Origin: Mesorhizobium sp. SOD10
GTDB taxonomy: Bacteria; Pseudomonadota; Alphaproteobacteria; Rhizobiales; Rhizobiaceae
Direction of reading: 5' to 3'
DNA length: 64,000 nt
Assembly (NCBI GenBank): GCA_000824805.1
Contig: CCNA01000002.1
Span: 62,001-126,000, forward strand
Positions 18,625-27,891 of the stretch are shown here, piece after piece; position 1 is the stretch's first letter, and each line of letters opens with the position of its first letter. The notes under the pieces were generated by a model. It did no database searches and had not been told where the DNA came from. It saw nothing but the letters and a program-made list of their open reading frames with translations. Made by a program: the position numbers and the translations under genes.

Positions 18625-19539
18625 TTAGCCCCTCTGCCGAATAATGGCGCCAATCGCATTGACGAGAAGGCGCGACGCGGTGATGGCCGACAAACCATCG
18701 AGGTCGGCGGGCGGATAGAGTTCGACAAGGTCGAATCCCACGATCCGCGCGCGCTTGCCGAGGCCCGCGATCAGGTCGATCACTTGCGTGTAGGTGAGGC
18801 CGCCAGGCGTGCGCGCCGCCACCCCCGGCATGATCGAGGGGTCGAGGCTATCGCAGTCAAACGTGACGACGACACGCGCTCCTTCCGGTATGTGCTGTAA
18901 AGCGGCTTCGATGCCGTGGGCATGAATCTCGCGCGCGGTCACAAAGCGGCTGCCATAGAGCCGCGCCGCTTCGATTTCGGCGGGACGCGCGCTGCCGACG
19001 CTGCGCAGGCCGACCTGCACCATGCCGGCGACATGAGCCATCTCGCTCGCCCGGCGCATCGGGCTCGAATAGCCGTAACGCTCGCCGTGCATCTCGTCGC
19101 GCCAGTCGATATGGGCGTCGATCTGCAGGATCCAGATTGGTCCGTGGCCAGCAAAGCCGGCCAGGAATGGAATGACGACGGAATCGTCGCCGCCGAGCAG
19201 GATCGGCACGGCCGGCACGGACAGAACCTCGCGTGTCTTCGCCTCGATCCGGGCCCGGTTGCCCGCGTTATCATGCATGGTGGTCGAGACGTCGCCGCTA
19301 TCGATGCAGCAGACTGGCTTGCTGTCGAACAGCGGGCCGCCAAGGTCGAAGTCCCAGTGCTCTACCAGCGGTGCGTCGTCCCGGCTGGCAGCGCGAACGG
19401 CGCCGGCGGCCAAGGCATGGCCGCTGCTGTCCTGGTCGGGATAGGTGCTTCCATGACCCGCGCCGAAGATTACGGCTCGCGGCACGCGCCCGTCGGCGAG
19501 GCGATTGGCAAGGCCGAGAAAGGAAGGCGAGACTTTCAT
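18625..19539 (-). CDS. Agmatinase/arginase-family ureohydrolase
   Basis: A 304-residue ureohydrolase. Two of the three Mn-binding motifs are canonical: LQIDAHIDWRDE and TFDCDSLDPSIMPG. The first motif reads LLGGDDSVVIPF, with Asp where arginases and agmatinases normally have a metal-binding His (GGDH). Family members cleave agmatine, arginine, guanidinobutyrate or related guanidino compounds; the substrate here is uncertain. The gene stands alone, converging on the 136-residue gene. Confidence 0.82.
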   Translation of the reverse strand: MKVSPSFLGLANRLADGRVPRAVIFGAGHGSTYPDQDSSGHALAAGAVRAASRDDAPLVEHWDFDLGGPLFDSKPVCCIDSGDVSTTMHDNAGNRARIEAKTREVLSVPAVPILLGGDDSVVIPFLAGFAGHGPIWILQIDAHIDWRDEMHGERYGYSSPMRRASEMAHVAGMVQVGLRSVGSARPAEIEAARLYGSRFVTAREIHAHGIEAALQHIPEGARVVVTFDCDSLDPSIMPGVAARTPGGLTYTQVIDLIAGLGKRARIVGFDLVELYPPADLDGLSAITASRLLVNAIGAIIRQRG

Positions 19540-19655
19540 TTCCTAGGTGCTTTCATTGTTGCGCCGCGGCGCGATGGCGGCTTGGGGCAGGGTAGTTGCT
19601 TCGGCCTGGAGTTTTGCGACAATTCCCATCTCAGGCAACAAATGGGGTTACGGCG

Positions 19656-20213
19656 ATGAAGAGTGTTCTAATCTTGGTGGCTCTGCTCCTTGCCACCTTA
19701 TCGCCTGCGATGGCCGGGGAGAAACTACGCGCGTCGGACAAGGCGGCGCTTGCCGAATGCCTGAAATATGTCGGCGATTTTCGAGGTGACGTTCCCGGCG
19801 TGAACGATACGCCGACGCCGGCTATCCATATCGACAACGCCATCAAGTTCGCCGGACACGAGCCTGCTTCGTGCATCAACTACGTGACCGAGCTGTGCTC
19901 CTTCGAGAGCGACGACGGCCGGTCGCAGCTCGGACTGATCGATTGCGCCAACCGCGAGGTTAGCGTGTGGGAGAACCGTCTCAACACGACCTATGCGGCG
20001 CTTATGGCTAAGGCCGCGCGCAAGGCTCGGGACGGTTATCGCAACATGCAGCGCGCCTGGATCGCGTACCGCGACGCGCGATGCAAGGCGGAAGCATCCG
20101 CCGAAACCATAAACTCCGATCGTCAGAGCAACATCATCGTCAGTTGCGAGCTCGATGCGACGGCCCGGCAGGCACTGATCCTCGACGATGAGCTTTCAGA
20201 TATATCTCCTTGA
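19656..20213 (+). CDS. Secreted DUF1311 (LprI-like) protein
   Basis: A 185-residue exported protein with a clear signal peptide (MKSVLILVALLLATLSPAMAG). The C-terminal half carries the DUF1311/LprI pattern: LIDCANREVSVWENRLNTTYAALM, then MQRAWIAYRDARC, with paired cysteines. Some members of this domain family inhibit lysozymes, but a role here is unproven. The start at 19656 is placed at the signal peptide; the upstream in-frame extension is not leader-like. Confidence 0.82.
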   Translation: MKSVLILVALLLATLSPAMAGEKLRASDKAALAECLKYVGDFRGDVPGVNDTPTPAIHIDNAIKFAGHEPASCINYVTELCSFESDDGRSQLGLIDCANREVSVWENRLNTTYAALMAKAARKARDGYRNMQRAWIAYRDARCKAEASAETINSDRQSNIIVSCELDATARQALILDDELSDISP

Positions 20214-20272
20214 AGTGGCCAACATGCGGGCGAGGGCATGAACGTTCAAGCTGCATGTGATGGAGAACTCCA

Positions 20273-21151
20273 TCAGTGCCGATCCAGAAAGTCGACCATC
20301 AAGGGCGCAGCTCGGTCGGCATGCGTCTCCAGCAGGAAATGGGGCCCGTCCAGAATGTGCGCTTCCATCCTCGGCAGGACCTGCATCCATGACAGCGTCT
20401 CTGCCAGATCGAAGAACGTGTCATGCCGACCCCATAGCATTAGGGCGCGAGGCTGCCGGAGCCGCAGATAGTCAGCAATTTTGTCAAAGTGTGCTACGTA
20501 GTTGCCATAGTCGGCGATGAGCGCGCGCTGCGTCTCCATATTTCCGGGCCGCTGCATCACGCGCCAATCTTCCTCCCAGCTCTCCCTCGGAATCAGTGCG
20601 ACGATATCGCCAGGAACACCGGCAACATACTGGTCCCGCGTGCCCTCGAACGTGAGATGCCCATTGGCTTTCGCTTCATTGTCGGGGTTCGGATTGGCCC
20701 AAAAGTCCTGCGTCGCTGTCCATGATTGTCCCATTCCGCTTCGATGTGCGTTGGCGTTTTGGACGATCAAGCCCAGCACCGCATCGGGAGCCTGCATGGC
20801 TATCCGCAGACCCACCGGTGCCCCAAAGTCATGCAGGTAGATGTAACGCGGGCCGACAGAGAGCTGGTCGAGCAATTCCGAGATCGCATCGGCAAGACGA
20901 TCAAAGGACGGGTCGGGCAGAGCACCGGACATGCCGAACCCGGGCATATCAGGAGCAATCACATAGGCCACCTTTGACAATGAAGGAATGACGTGGCGAA
21001 AGGTCCTGGAGGAACTCGGGAAGCCGTGCAGAAGGAGTAGAGCCGGTTTGGAAGGTTCTCCAGCCGTCAGGAAAGACAATTCCGTGCCGCTTGCCAATTC
21101 GATCCGTGAACGCATCCGAAGATCCTCAAACCGCTCACCACGCCAACGCAA
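20273..21151 (-). CDS. Alpha/beta hydrolase (epoxide hydrolase/dehalogenase-like)
   Basis: A 292-residue alpha/beta hydrolase (280 from the Met at 21115). It has the oxyanion segment LLLHGFPSSSRTF, a probable Asp nucleophile in YIYLHDFGAPVGL, the acid in LMLWGRHDTFF and the catalytic His in LDGPHFLLETHA. An Asp nucleophile points to epoxide hydrolases, haloalkane or fluoroacetate dehalogenases. The halide-binding Trp that normally follows the Asp in haloalkane dehalogenases is Phe, so that activity is less likely. It stands alone. Confidence 0.8.
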   Translation of the reverse strand: MRWRGERFEDLRMRSRIELASGTELSFLTAGEPSKPALLLLHGFPSSSRTFRHVIPSLSKVAYVIAPDMPGFGMSGALPDPSFDRLADAISELLDQLSVGPRYIYLHDFGAPVGLRIAMQAPDAVLGLIVQNANAHRSGMGQSWTATQDFWANPNPDNEAKANGHLTFEGTRDQYVAGVPGDIVALIPRESWEEDWRVMQRPGNMETQRALIADYGNYVAHFDKIADYLRLRQPRALMLWGRHDTFFDLAETLSWMQVLPRMEAHILDGPHFLLETHADRAAPLMVDFLDRH

Positions 21152-21495
21152 GGTTCGGTAGCTGAGTTCCGAACAGTTACCTTGGCCTCCATTCAGCGCC
21201 GATCACATATTTCGATAAAGCCCATGTGAGGGAGGATTGGCGCAGATGCAGTTGTGTGGTCGCCAAACGGCTCGGTACGCTAGGCGAGCAGCCTGCATGG
21301 CATGGCGCGTTCGACGGCTCGGCGCTCATATCGGAAAGTCGCATAAGATAGATTATGGAACTTACGTGGTAGGGTACCGACCCGAGAATTGCAGCGGCTT
21401 TCGCCATTGGCGACAAACTCTGTGGACTGGGCTGCGCGGCTACCAGGCAAAGCCACGAATGGCGAGCTGCGACACCAACTGAACAGTTGCCGCTA
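21152..21495. other. Intergenic stretch without recognisable gene
   Basis: About 344 bases between the alpha/beta hydrolase start and the MBL hydrolase stop. Open frames on both strands give arginine-, cysteine- and serine-rich products with no signal peptide, ribosome binding site or family resemblance. No convincing hairpin or promoter was seen. Confidence 0.5.
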
Positions 21496-22314
21496 TCACT
21501 CTGACCCGTAAGGAATTTCGATCACCATGCCGTCATAAGCCGGCGCCACGTGATCCGGCGTTTCGGCCATCACAGCGGCATAGTCCAGCGGCACATGCAT
21601 GTGTGTCAGCACGGCATTCCTGGGCGCCAGCCTTCCGATCCACTCCAGCGCCTGGCCGAGCGACAGATGACTGGGACGGGTATTGTACTGCAGCGCGTCT
21701 ATCACCAGCATATCGAGGCCGCCCAAACGTTCGACCGTGGCGTCCGGGAAGCCGCTGATATCAGGACAATAGGCAAGCCCGCCGACGCGAAAGCCGAGCG
21801 AGATGATGTCGCCATGGAACTGCGGCAGCGGCTCAAGGGTGAGGGCGCCCCCCTCGCCTTCGATTACCACCGGTCTCCCATGGTCGATGATGTGAGCCTC
21901 CACGATCGGCGGATAAGAGCTGCCGGGTGGCGTCTCGAAGCAATAGCCGAACGCCTGGCGCAGCCGCAGCATGGTCGGCTCGTCGGCATGGACATCGATG
22001 CGGTGCCGCTGCTCGAGCACATAGCCGCGCAGGTCGTCGATGCCATGGATATGGTCGGCATGCGGATGCGTGTAGACGACCGCGTCGAGGCGCTTGACGG
22101 AGGCCAGCAGCATCTGCTCGCGGAAGTCCGGCCCGGTGTCGATGACGACCGTGGTGCGCGCGCCATTGCCGGCAACCCGCTCGACCAGCGCAGCCGTGCG
22201 CATGCGCCGGTTCTTCGGATTCTTGGGGTCGCAATTGCCCCAATCGCCGGTGATGCGCGGCGTGCCGGGCGATGAGCCGCAGCCGAGAACGGTGAAGCGC
22301 AGCCGGTCGCCCAT
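21496..22314 (-). CDS. MBL-fold metal-dependent hydrolase (PhnP/YycJ-like)
   Basis: A 272-residue metallo-beta-lactamase-fold phosphodiesterase-type enzyme. It contains TVLGCGSSPGTPR at the N-terminus, the metal-binding VVYTHPHADHIHGIDDLRGY and the late AVLTHMHVPLDYA. The closest family type is PhnP-like phosphoribosyl cyclic phosphodiesterase, but no phosphonate genes are nearby. In rhizobia it regularly follows tatD, from which it is separated by three bases; both belong to the long leftward operon. Confidence 0.87.
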   Translation of the reverse strand: MGDRLRFTVLGCGSSPGTPRITGDWGNCDPKNPKNRRMRTAALVERVAGNGARTTVVIDTGPDFREQMLLASVKRLDAVVYTHPHADHIHGIDDLRGYVLEQRHRIDVHADEPTMLRLRQAFGYCFETPPGSSYPPIVEAHIIDHGRPVVIEGEGGALTLEPLPQFHGDIISLGFRVGGLAYCPDISGFPDATVERLGGLDMLVIDALQYNTRPSHLSLGQALEWIGRLAPRNAVLTHMHVPLDYAAVMAETPDHVAPAYDGMVIEIPYGSE

Positions 22315-22317
22315 GCC

Positions 22318-23112
22318 TCAGCCCGCCGCCATATCGGGACGCGGCATCTTGGCGAACAACCTGAAGAAGTTCGCGGTGGTGATATCGGCGATTTCGGTCT
22401 CGCTGATGCCAATGGTCTCGGCAAGCACCTTCGCCGTGTTCGCCACATAGGCTGGTTCGTTGCGTTTTCCCCGGTGCGGGATCGGCGCCAGGTAGGGCGC
22501 GTCTGTTTCGACCAGCAGCCTGTCGCGCGGGACATCGGCGGCGATCGCGCGCAGCTCGGCGGAATTCTTGAAGGTCAGGATGCCGGAAAAGGAGACATAG
22601 CCGCCCAGCGCCACACCGATTTCGGCCAGCCTGCGCCCGGACGAAAAACAATGCAGAATGAAGGGGAAAGCGCCCTTCCCTGTCTCGTCCTCGAGGATCG
22701 TTGCCATATCGTCGTCGGCATCGCGCGAATGGATAACCAGCGGCAGGCCGGTCTGGCGTGCCGCCGCGATATGGGTACGAAAACCTTGCGCCTGCGCATC
22801 GCGCGACGCCTTGTCATAATAGTAGTCAAGTCCGGCCTCGCCGATCGCCACCACCTTTGGGTGGCCGGAAAGCCGCACCAACTCATCGGCGGTGACGTCC
22901 AGCTCTTCCGCGGCATTGTGCGGATGGGTGCCGACAGAGCAATAGACCTCATTGAACGATTCAGCGATTTCAACGACTTGCTGAAATCTCTTCACGCGGG
23001 TCGAGATCGTGACCATACGGCCGATCCCGGCGGCGAGGGCGCGGGCGACGATGGCCGCCCGCTCCTCGGCGAAGTCCGGAAAGTCGAGATGGCAATGGCT
23101 GTCGACCAGCAT
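22318..23112 (-). CDS. TatD-family metal-dependent deoxyribonuclease
   Basis: A 264-residue TIM-barrel hydrolase. Metal ligands are in [14 protein letters not shown], the glutamate of AIGEAGLDYYYD, the histidines of LVIHSRDADDD and HCFSSG, and the aspartate of LVETDAPYLAP. Members such as TatD and YcfH act as 3'-5' exonucleases or D-aminoacyl-tRNA deacylase-like enzymes. Its start overlaps the metG stop by one base (TGATG), showing coupling. Confidence 0.93.
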   Translation of the reverse strand: MLVDSHCHLDFPDFAEERAAIVARALAAGIGRMVTISTRVKRFQQVVEIAESFNEVYCSVGTHPHNAAEELDVTADELVRLSGHPKVVAIGEAGLDYYYDKASRDAQAQGFRTHIAAARQTGLPLVIHSRDADDDMATILEDETGKGAFPFILHCFSSGRRLAEIGVALGGYVSFSGILTFKNSAELRAIAADVPRDRLLVETDAPYLAPIPHRGKRNEPAYVANTAKVLAETIGISETEIADITTANFFRLFAKMPRPDMAAG

Positions 23113-24656
23113 CAGGCGCTCTGCTCGACATAACGCGGAAACACGCCCTCCGGTGCAGGCAATGCAGTGCCGGACACCAGCGCGTGATCGGCATGGACAT
23201 GCTCAAAAGCACGTTTGTCCGCGGGCACGGCCAACAGGTCGAGCAGCTTGGCGGCCGACGCGGGAATGAAGGGCTGGCAAAGCACCGCCACCCGGCGCAC
23301 CACCTCGGCTGTCGTCCAAAGCACCGTTTCCATGCGCTCCGGATCGGTCTTCTTCAGCGCCCAGGGCTCCTGGGAAGCGAAATAACGGTCGGCTTCCGCA
23401 ACCACGCCGAAGATCGCCGCCAGCGCCAGATGGATCCCCTGCTCCGCCATCGCCCGGCGCGAAACGGCCAGCGCTTCGATCGCTTGGTCGAGGATCTCAG
23501 TGTCGGCCTCCGCCAGGTCGCCGCGCTTCGGCACCGCGCCGCCGCAATTCTTGGCGATCATCGACAGCGATCGCTGCGCCAGATTGCCGAGGCCGTTGGC
23601 GAGGTCGGCGTTGGTGCGGTTGACGATCGCTTCATGGCTGTAGTTGCCGTCCTGGCCGAACGGCACCTCGCGCAGGAAGAAATAGCGCACCTGGTCGGCG
23701 CCGTAATGCTCCACCATCGTGAACGGGTCGATGACGTTGCCGACCGACTTCGACATCTTCTCGCCGCGGTTAAACAGGAAGCCGTGTGCGAAGACGCGCT
23801 TCGGCAGCGGGATTCCCGCCGACATCAGGAAGGCCGGCCAATAGACCGTATGGAAGCGGACGATGTCCTTGCCGATGATGTGCGCGTCAGCCGGCCAAAA
23901 CCGCCATTTCTCATCCTTTTCACCAGGATAGCCGACGCCGGTGATGTAGTTGGTCAAGGCGTCGATCCACACATACATCACATGCTTCTCGTCGCCCGGC
24001 ACCGGCACGCCCCAGTCGAACGTTGTGCGCGAGATCGACAGGTCCTTCAGCCCCGATTTGACGAAGCGCGTCACCTCGTTGCGACGCTCGGCCGGACCGA
24101 TGAAATCGGGCTGACTCTCGTAGAGCGCGAGGAGCTTGTCCTGATAGGCCGACAGCCGGAAGAAATAGCTTTCCTCCTCGACCCATTCGACAGGCGTTCC
24201 CTGCGGCCCGTAGCGCACATTGTCGGCGCGCAGCTCGGTCTCCTCCTCGCCGTAATAGGCCTCGTCTCGCACCGAATACCAGCCGGCATAGCCGCCCTTG
24301 TAAATGTCGCCATTGGCGGCCATCGCCTTCCAGATCGCCTGGGAGGCGGCGTAATGCCGCTCCTCGGTGGTGCGGATGAAATCGTTGTTGGAAGCGTTGA
24401 GCGCGCTCGCCATGCGCCTGAACTCGGCCGAGTTGCGGTCGGCGAGCTCACGCGCCGTGATGCCTTCCTTGCGCGCCGTCTGCAGCATCTTGATGCCGTG
24501 CTCGTCGGTGCCGGTCAGGAAGAAGACATCCTTGCCGTCGAGTCGCTGGAAGCGGGCAAGCGCGTCGGTGGCGATCAGCTCATAGGCATGGCCGATATGC
24601 GGCTTGCCGTTCGGGTAGGAGATAGCGGTCGTGATGTAGAATGCGTCGCGTGACAT
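23112..24656 (-). CDS. metG: Methionyl-tRNA synthetase
   Basis: A 514-residue class I synthetase charging tRNA-Met. The HIGH motif ([12 protein letters not shown]) is near residue 20 and KMSKS ([12 protein letters not shown]) near residue 300. There is no C-terminal dimerisation/EMAP domain, in line with the short alphaproteobacterial form, and no four-cysteine zinc knuckle. The start at 24656 ([14 protein letters not shown]) is 37 codons inside the longest frame and matches family N-termini. Confidence 0.96.
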   Translation of the reverse strand: MSRDAFYITTAISYPNGKPHIGHAYELIATDALARFQRLDGKDVFFLTGTDEHGIKMLQTARKEGITARELADRNSAEFRRMASALNASNNDFIRTTEERHYAASQAIWKAMAANGDIYKGGYAGWYSVRDEAYYGEEETELRADNVRYGPQGTPVEWVEEESYFFRLSAYQDKLLALYESQPDFIGPAERRNEVTRFVKSGLKDLSISRTTFDWGVPVPGDEKHVMYVWIDALTNYITGVGYPGEKDEKWRFWPADAHIIGKDIVRFHTVYWPAFLMSAGIPLPKRVFAHGFLFNRGEKMSKSVGNVIDPFTMVEHYGADQVRYFFLREVPFGQDGNYSHEAIVNRTNADLANGLGNLAQRSLSMIAKNCGGAVPKRGDLAEADTEILDQAIEALAVSRRAMAEQGIHLALAAIFGVVAEADRYFASQEPWALKKTDPERMETVLWTTAEVVRRVAVLCQPFIPASAAKLLDLLAVPADKRAFEHVHADHALVSGTALPAPEGVFPRYVEQSA

Positions 24657-24782
24657 GAATGAACCGTCATGAATATCTGAATGTGAGTTGTGGCGGTGGA
24701 TATCGCATCGGGACGTCGATTGCCATCCCGAGGCCAATGCATGCCGCCCGAAACTGGCCAGCGGCATGCATCGAACGGGCCG

Positions 24783-25838
24783 TCACATTCGCATCGCAGA
24801 ATTCAGGCGGTCGATCATGGTCAGGGCGTGCTGCTTCTTGTCGAGGTTGTAGGTCTCAGCCTCAGATATCGTGTTCAGCGCCTCATGCCAAGCCTCGGAC
24901 AGCGTTTTGGCCCTGGTAAGGTCGCCGGACAACGCCGCTTCGCTGGCGGCGGACGACAGCAGGTCGAGCGCGCGGCGGTTGAAGATGTCGAACTGTATCG
25001 CCTGGTCGCGTCCCGCCACGGCCTCGGCAAGGCGGTAGGCGCCGGCGATGTCGGGCTTCCTGGCCGACACCAGCGCGTCGAGAGCGCCGGCGATCTCCAG
25101 CCCGCCATATTGGGTGAGTAGGATCGCGTTGCGGGCGCTGCCCCCTGCCCGCTCGGCGAGTGCCGCGCGGGAGGCGGGATCGTCCGGCGGCGGCGGCTCG
25201 ACATTCTCCAATACCGCGATCAGCTCGTCGGCGGTCAAAGGCGCCAGACGCACCACCTGGCAGCGCGAGCGGATCGTCGGCAGCAGGCTGCCTGGCGCAT
25301 GCACGATCAGGATGAACAAAGTGCGCGCCGGCGGCTCTTCGAGATTCTTGAGCAAGGCATTTGCGGCGCTGGTGTTCATGTCGTCGGCCGGATCGACGAT
25401 GACGACCCGGTAGCTGCCGTCATGCGAGGTCATCGACAGGAAGCGGTTGACCTTGCGGATCTCGTCGACGGTCAGCACCGTCTTGAAGCTCTTGGTCTTG
25501 TCGTTGGCAGGGCGGGTCAGGTGCAGCACCCCCGGATGCGCCCCGGTGGCAATCTGGCGAAACAGCGAGGAAGCCGGGTCGGGAACGGCGAGCGTTTCGG
25601 GCGCCGTCTTGAAGTCCGGATATCTCAGAAGATGGTGCGCGATGTGGAACGCGAGCGTCGCCTTGCCGATGCCCTGCGGCCCGGCGAAAATCAGCGCATG
25701 CGGCAGCTTGCCGGCGCGGTAGGCGGCGGCAAGCATCTCTGCCGCCGTCGCGTGGCCGATCAGCCGCGGCGTTTCGGCGGGCTCGGGCACGCCATCCAAC
25801 GTATCGTGCTGTTCGGGGGCGATGCGTTCGAAGATCAT
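24783..25838 (-). CDS. holB: DNA polymerase III delta' subunit
   Basis: A 351-residue clamp-loader subunit. The P-loop is [10 protein letters not shown] near residue 50 and the sensor-1/SRC motif appears as [14 protein letters not shown] near residue 185. The RFC-box segment [21 protein letters not shown] precedes it. Its start overlaps the end of tmk (ATGA), the conserved tmk-holB pairing. The 126-base gap to metG holds no evident gene. Confidence 0.93.
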   Translation of the reverse strand: MIFERIAPEQHDTLDGVPEPAETPRLIGHATAAEMLAAAYRAGKLPHALIFAGPQGIGKATLAFHIAHHLLRYPDFKTAPETLAVPDPASSLFRQIATGAHPGVLHLTRPANDKTKSFKTVLTVDEIRKVNRFLSMTSHDGSYRVVIVDPADDMNTSAANALLKNLEEPPARTLFILIVHAPGSLLPTIRSRCQVVRLAPLTADELIAVLENVEPPPPDDPASRAALAERAGGSARNAILLTQYGGLEIAGALDALVSARKPDIAGAYRLAEAVAGRDQAIQFDIFNRRALDLLSSAASEAALSGDLTRAKTLSEAWHEALNTISEAETYNLDKKQHALTMIDRLNSAMRM

Positions 25839-26569
25839 GCCGGCGTCGTCTCAATCCTTTGCGCCGGCATCCGCTCTTCCAGCGCGGAAAAGACGGCAGC
25901 GGTGACGACATTCTCAACCGTATCGGGATCGGCGGAAGCGTCGACTACGATGCAGCGCTCCGGTTCCGCCGCGGCGATAGCCAGGAAAGCCTCGCGCCGC
26001 CGCCGGTGAATCGCCAAAGTCTCCTTCTCGAAGCGATCGGCGGCGTCGCCGGCACCGCGCCGTGCGGCGGCCCGTTTCAGGCCTTCAACGGGATCGATAT
26101 CGAAGATCAGCGTCATGTCCGGCATCATGCCGTTGATGGCCACCGCCTCCAGCGCCTTCATGAAATCGGCATCGAGCCCGCCGGTGACGCCCTGGTAGGC
26201 GCGCGAGGAATCGATGAACCGGTCGCACAGCACGATCGAGCCGCGCTCGACCGCCGGCCGGATGACCTGCTCGACATGGTCGGAGCGCGCGGCGGCGAAC
26301 AGGATCGCCTCCATCTTCGGGCCGAACGGCTCGGCCGCCCCCGACAGAAGCACATGCCTTACGGCCTCGGCGCCGGGCGAGCCGCCCGGCTCGCGCGTGA
26401 CCAGCACCTCATATTTCTTGGCGCGCATGCGCCGCGCCAGCCGCTCGATCTGTGTCGACTTGCCTGCTCCTTCGCCGCCCTCGAAGGTGATGAAAAATCC
26501 GCTCGCCAATCGAGACTGCCTTTGCTCACGCTGGCCGCTGTCATAGCTCCCGTCCGGCAAAAGGTCCAC
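25835..26569 (-). CDS. tmk: Thymidylate kinase
   Basis: A dTMP kinase with P-loop [16 protein letters not shown], the DR motif [14 protein letters not shown] and the LID-region [12 protein letters not shown]. The open frame starts with GTG at 26569 (244 residues), but similarity to the family begins only at [15 protein letters not shown] at 26509, with AAAGG about 9 bases upstream, would give a 224-residue protein of usual size and may be the true start. It overlaps holB by four bases and ends the 12-base gap after dacA. Confidence 0.93.
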   Translation of the reverse strand: MDLLPDGSYDSGQREQRQSRLASGFFITFEGGEGAGKSTQIERLARRMRAKKYEVLVTREPGGSPGAEAVRHVLLSGAAEPFGPKMEAILFAAARSDHVEQVIRPAVERGSIVLCDRFIDSSRAYQGVTGGLDADFMKALEAVAINGMMPDMTLIFDIDPVEGLKRAAARRGAGDAADRFEKETLAIHRRRREAFLAIAAAEPERCIVVDASADPDTVENVVTAAVFSALEERMPAQRIETTPA

Positions 26570-26581
26570 GAACTTGCCCGA

Positions 26582-27760
26582 TCACAAATGTTTCTGGCGC
26601 AGCCAGCCGACAGCGAGTTCCTTGGCCGCGTCGAGCGCACGCTGGGGCAGCGTGCCCACTTTCACCGACTCGGCCGCATAGAGCGGCGTCTGCTGGCTCA
26701 GCGTGTCGCCTATCCAAACGCGCAATTCTCCGACCGGTTGCCCCTCCTCGACAGGCGCCGGCACCGGACCCTGATAGACGATCCTGGCCGTCAGCTTGTC
26801 GCGGTTGGCTATCGGCAGAAAGATGTCCACGGGGCCTTTGGCTTTCAAGGCCAGGCCGGACTTGGCACCGCCGAAAACCTGCGCTTCGCCGATCACCTCG
26901 TCCTTGGCGAAGATCTCGGTCTTCTGGAATGATCGCGAGCCCCAGTCGAGCAGCTTGCGCGCCTCTTCGGCGCGTTCGCGGTCATTGGCCAGTCCGCTAA
27001 GCGCGGCGATCACGCGCGTGCCGTTGCGACTGACGGTGCCGACCAGGCCGTAACCCCCCTGTTCGCTGGCACCTGCCACGAAGCCGTCCGCTTCGATGCC
27101 CATGGCAATCAGAGGATTGCGGTTCCTCTGCGATATCTTGTTCCAGGTGAACTCCGGCTGGGCGTAATAGTGGAAGAACTCCGGATAGTCGCGCCACAGA
27201 TGCACCGCCAGCATTGTCAGTTCCCGCACCGTCGTCTGCTGCCCGTCTGCCGGCAGGCCGGTCGAATTGACGAAGGTCGATTTCCGAAGGCCGAGCTGGC
27301 GGGCGCGATCGGTCATCTGCGCCGCGAAATTTGCTTCCGAGCCCGCCATGCCTTCGGCGAGCACGATACAGCCGTCATTGGCCGCTTGCACGGTGACGCC
27401 CTGGATCAGATCCTCGACGCGGACCGCCGATTTGAGCTTGGCGAACATGGTCGAGGTTCCCGACGGCGCGCCGCCGGTGCGCCAAGCGTTTTCACTGACC
27501 ACGAACGTATCGTCGAGCGTGATCCGCTTCGACTTGAGAGCGTTGAAGACCACCTCCATCGTCATCAGCTTGGCCATCGAAGCCGGCGGAATCGGCCTAT
27601 CGGGATCCTTGGCGAAGAGCACCGTGCCGGTGTCGGCATCGATCATGAATGCCTGCGCCGCCTTGGTCTCGAAAAGCTGCGCACTCGCTGGAACGGCGCA
27701 AAACAGCACCAGCACCAATCCCAGAAGGCTGGCGAAAGGCGGAAGAATGCGCAATTGCAT
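26582..27760 (-). CDS. DacA-like D-alanyl-D-alanine carboxypeptidase homologue with altered motifs
   Basis: A 392-residue exported protein (signal peptide LGLVLVLFCAVPASAQ) of the peptidase S11/PBP5 family. The acylation motif SxxK is intact (PPASMAKLMT), but the SxN motif reads AAN (VQAANDGCIVLAEG) and the KTG motif reads VAG (ADGFVAGASEQGGYGLVG). A PBP5-type C-terminal beta domain follows and the end could form an amphipathic helix. Substitution of both the second and third motifs makes normal DD-carboxypeptidase activity doubtful. It lies between rlpA and tmk in the leftward operon. Confidence 0.85.
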   Translation of the reverse strand: MQLRILPPFASLLGLVLVLFCAVPASAQLFETKAAQAFMIDADTGTVLFAKDPDRPIPPASMAKLMTMEVVFNALKSKRITLDDTFVVSENAWRTGGAPSGTSTMFAKLKSAVRVEDLIQGVTVQAANDGCIVLAEGMAGSEANFAAQMTDRARQLGLRKSTFVNSTGLPADGQQTTVRELTMLAVHLWRDYPEFFHYYAQPEFTWNKISQRNRNPLIAMGIEADGFVAGASEQGGYGLVGTVSRNGTRVIAALSGLANDRERAEEARKLLDWGSRSFQKTEIFAKDEVIGEAQVFGGAKSGLALKAKGPVDIFLPIANRDKLTARIVYQGPVPAPVEEGQPVGELRVWIGDTLSQQTPLYAAESVKVGTLPQRALDAAKELAVGWLRQKHL

Positions 27761-27891
27761 GAAATGTCGACCCAATCTGAGCAACACCGGATGGTGCCGA
27801 GCGGCTTTGCGCCCCGGAGTTGCGCAAAGACTACGCCGCGCACAAGCTATCAGGGTTCTTTCGCCCGGATCAACGGGCCATGCGAATTTGC

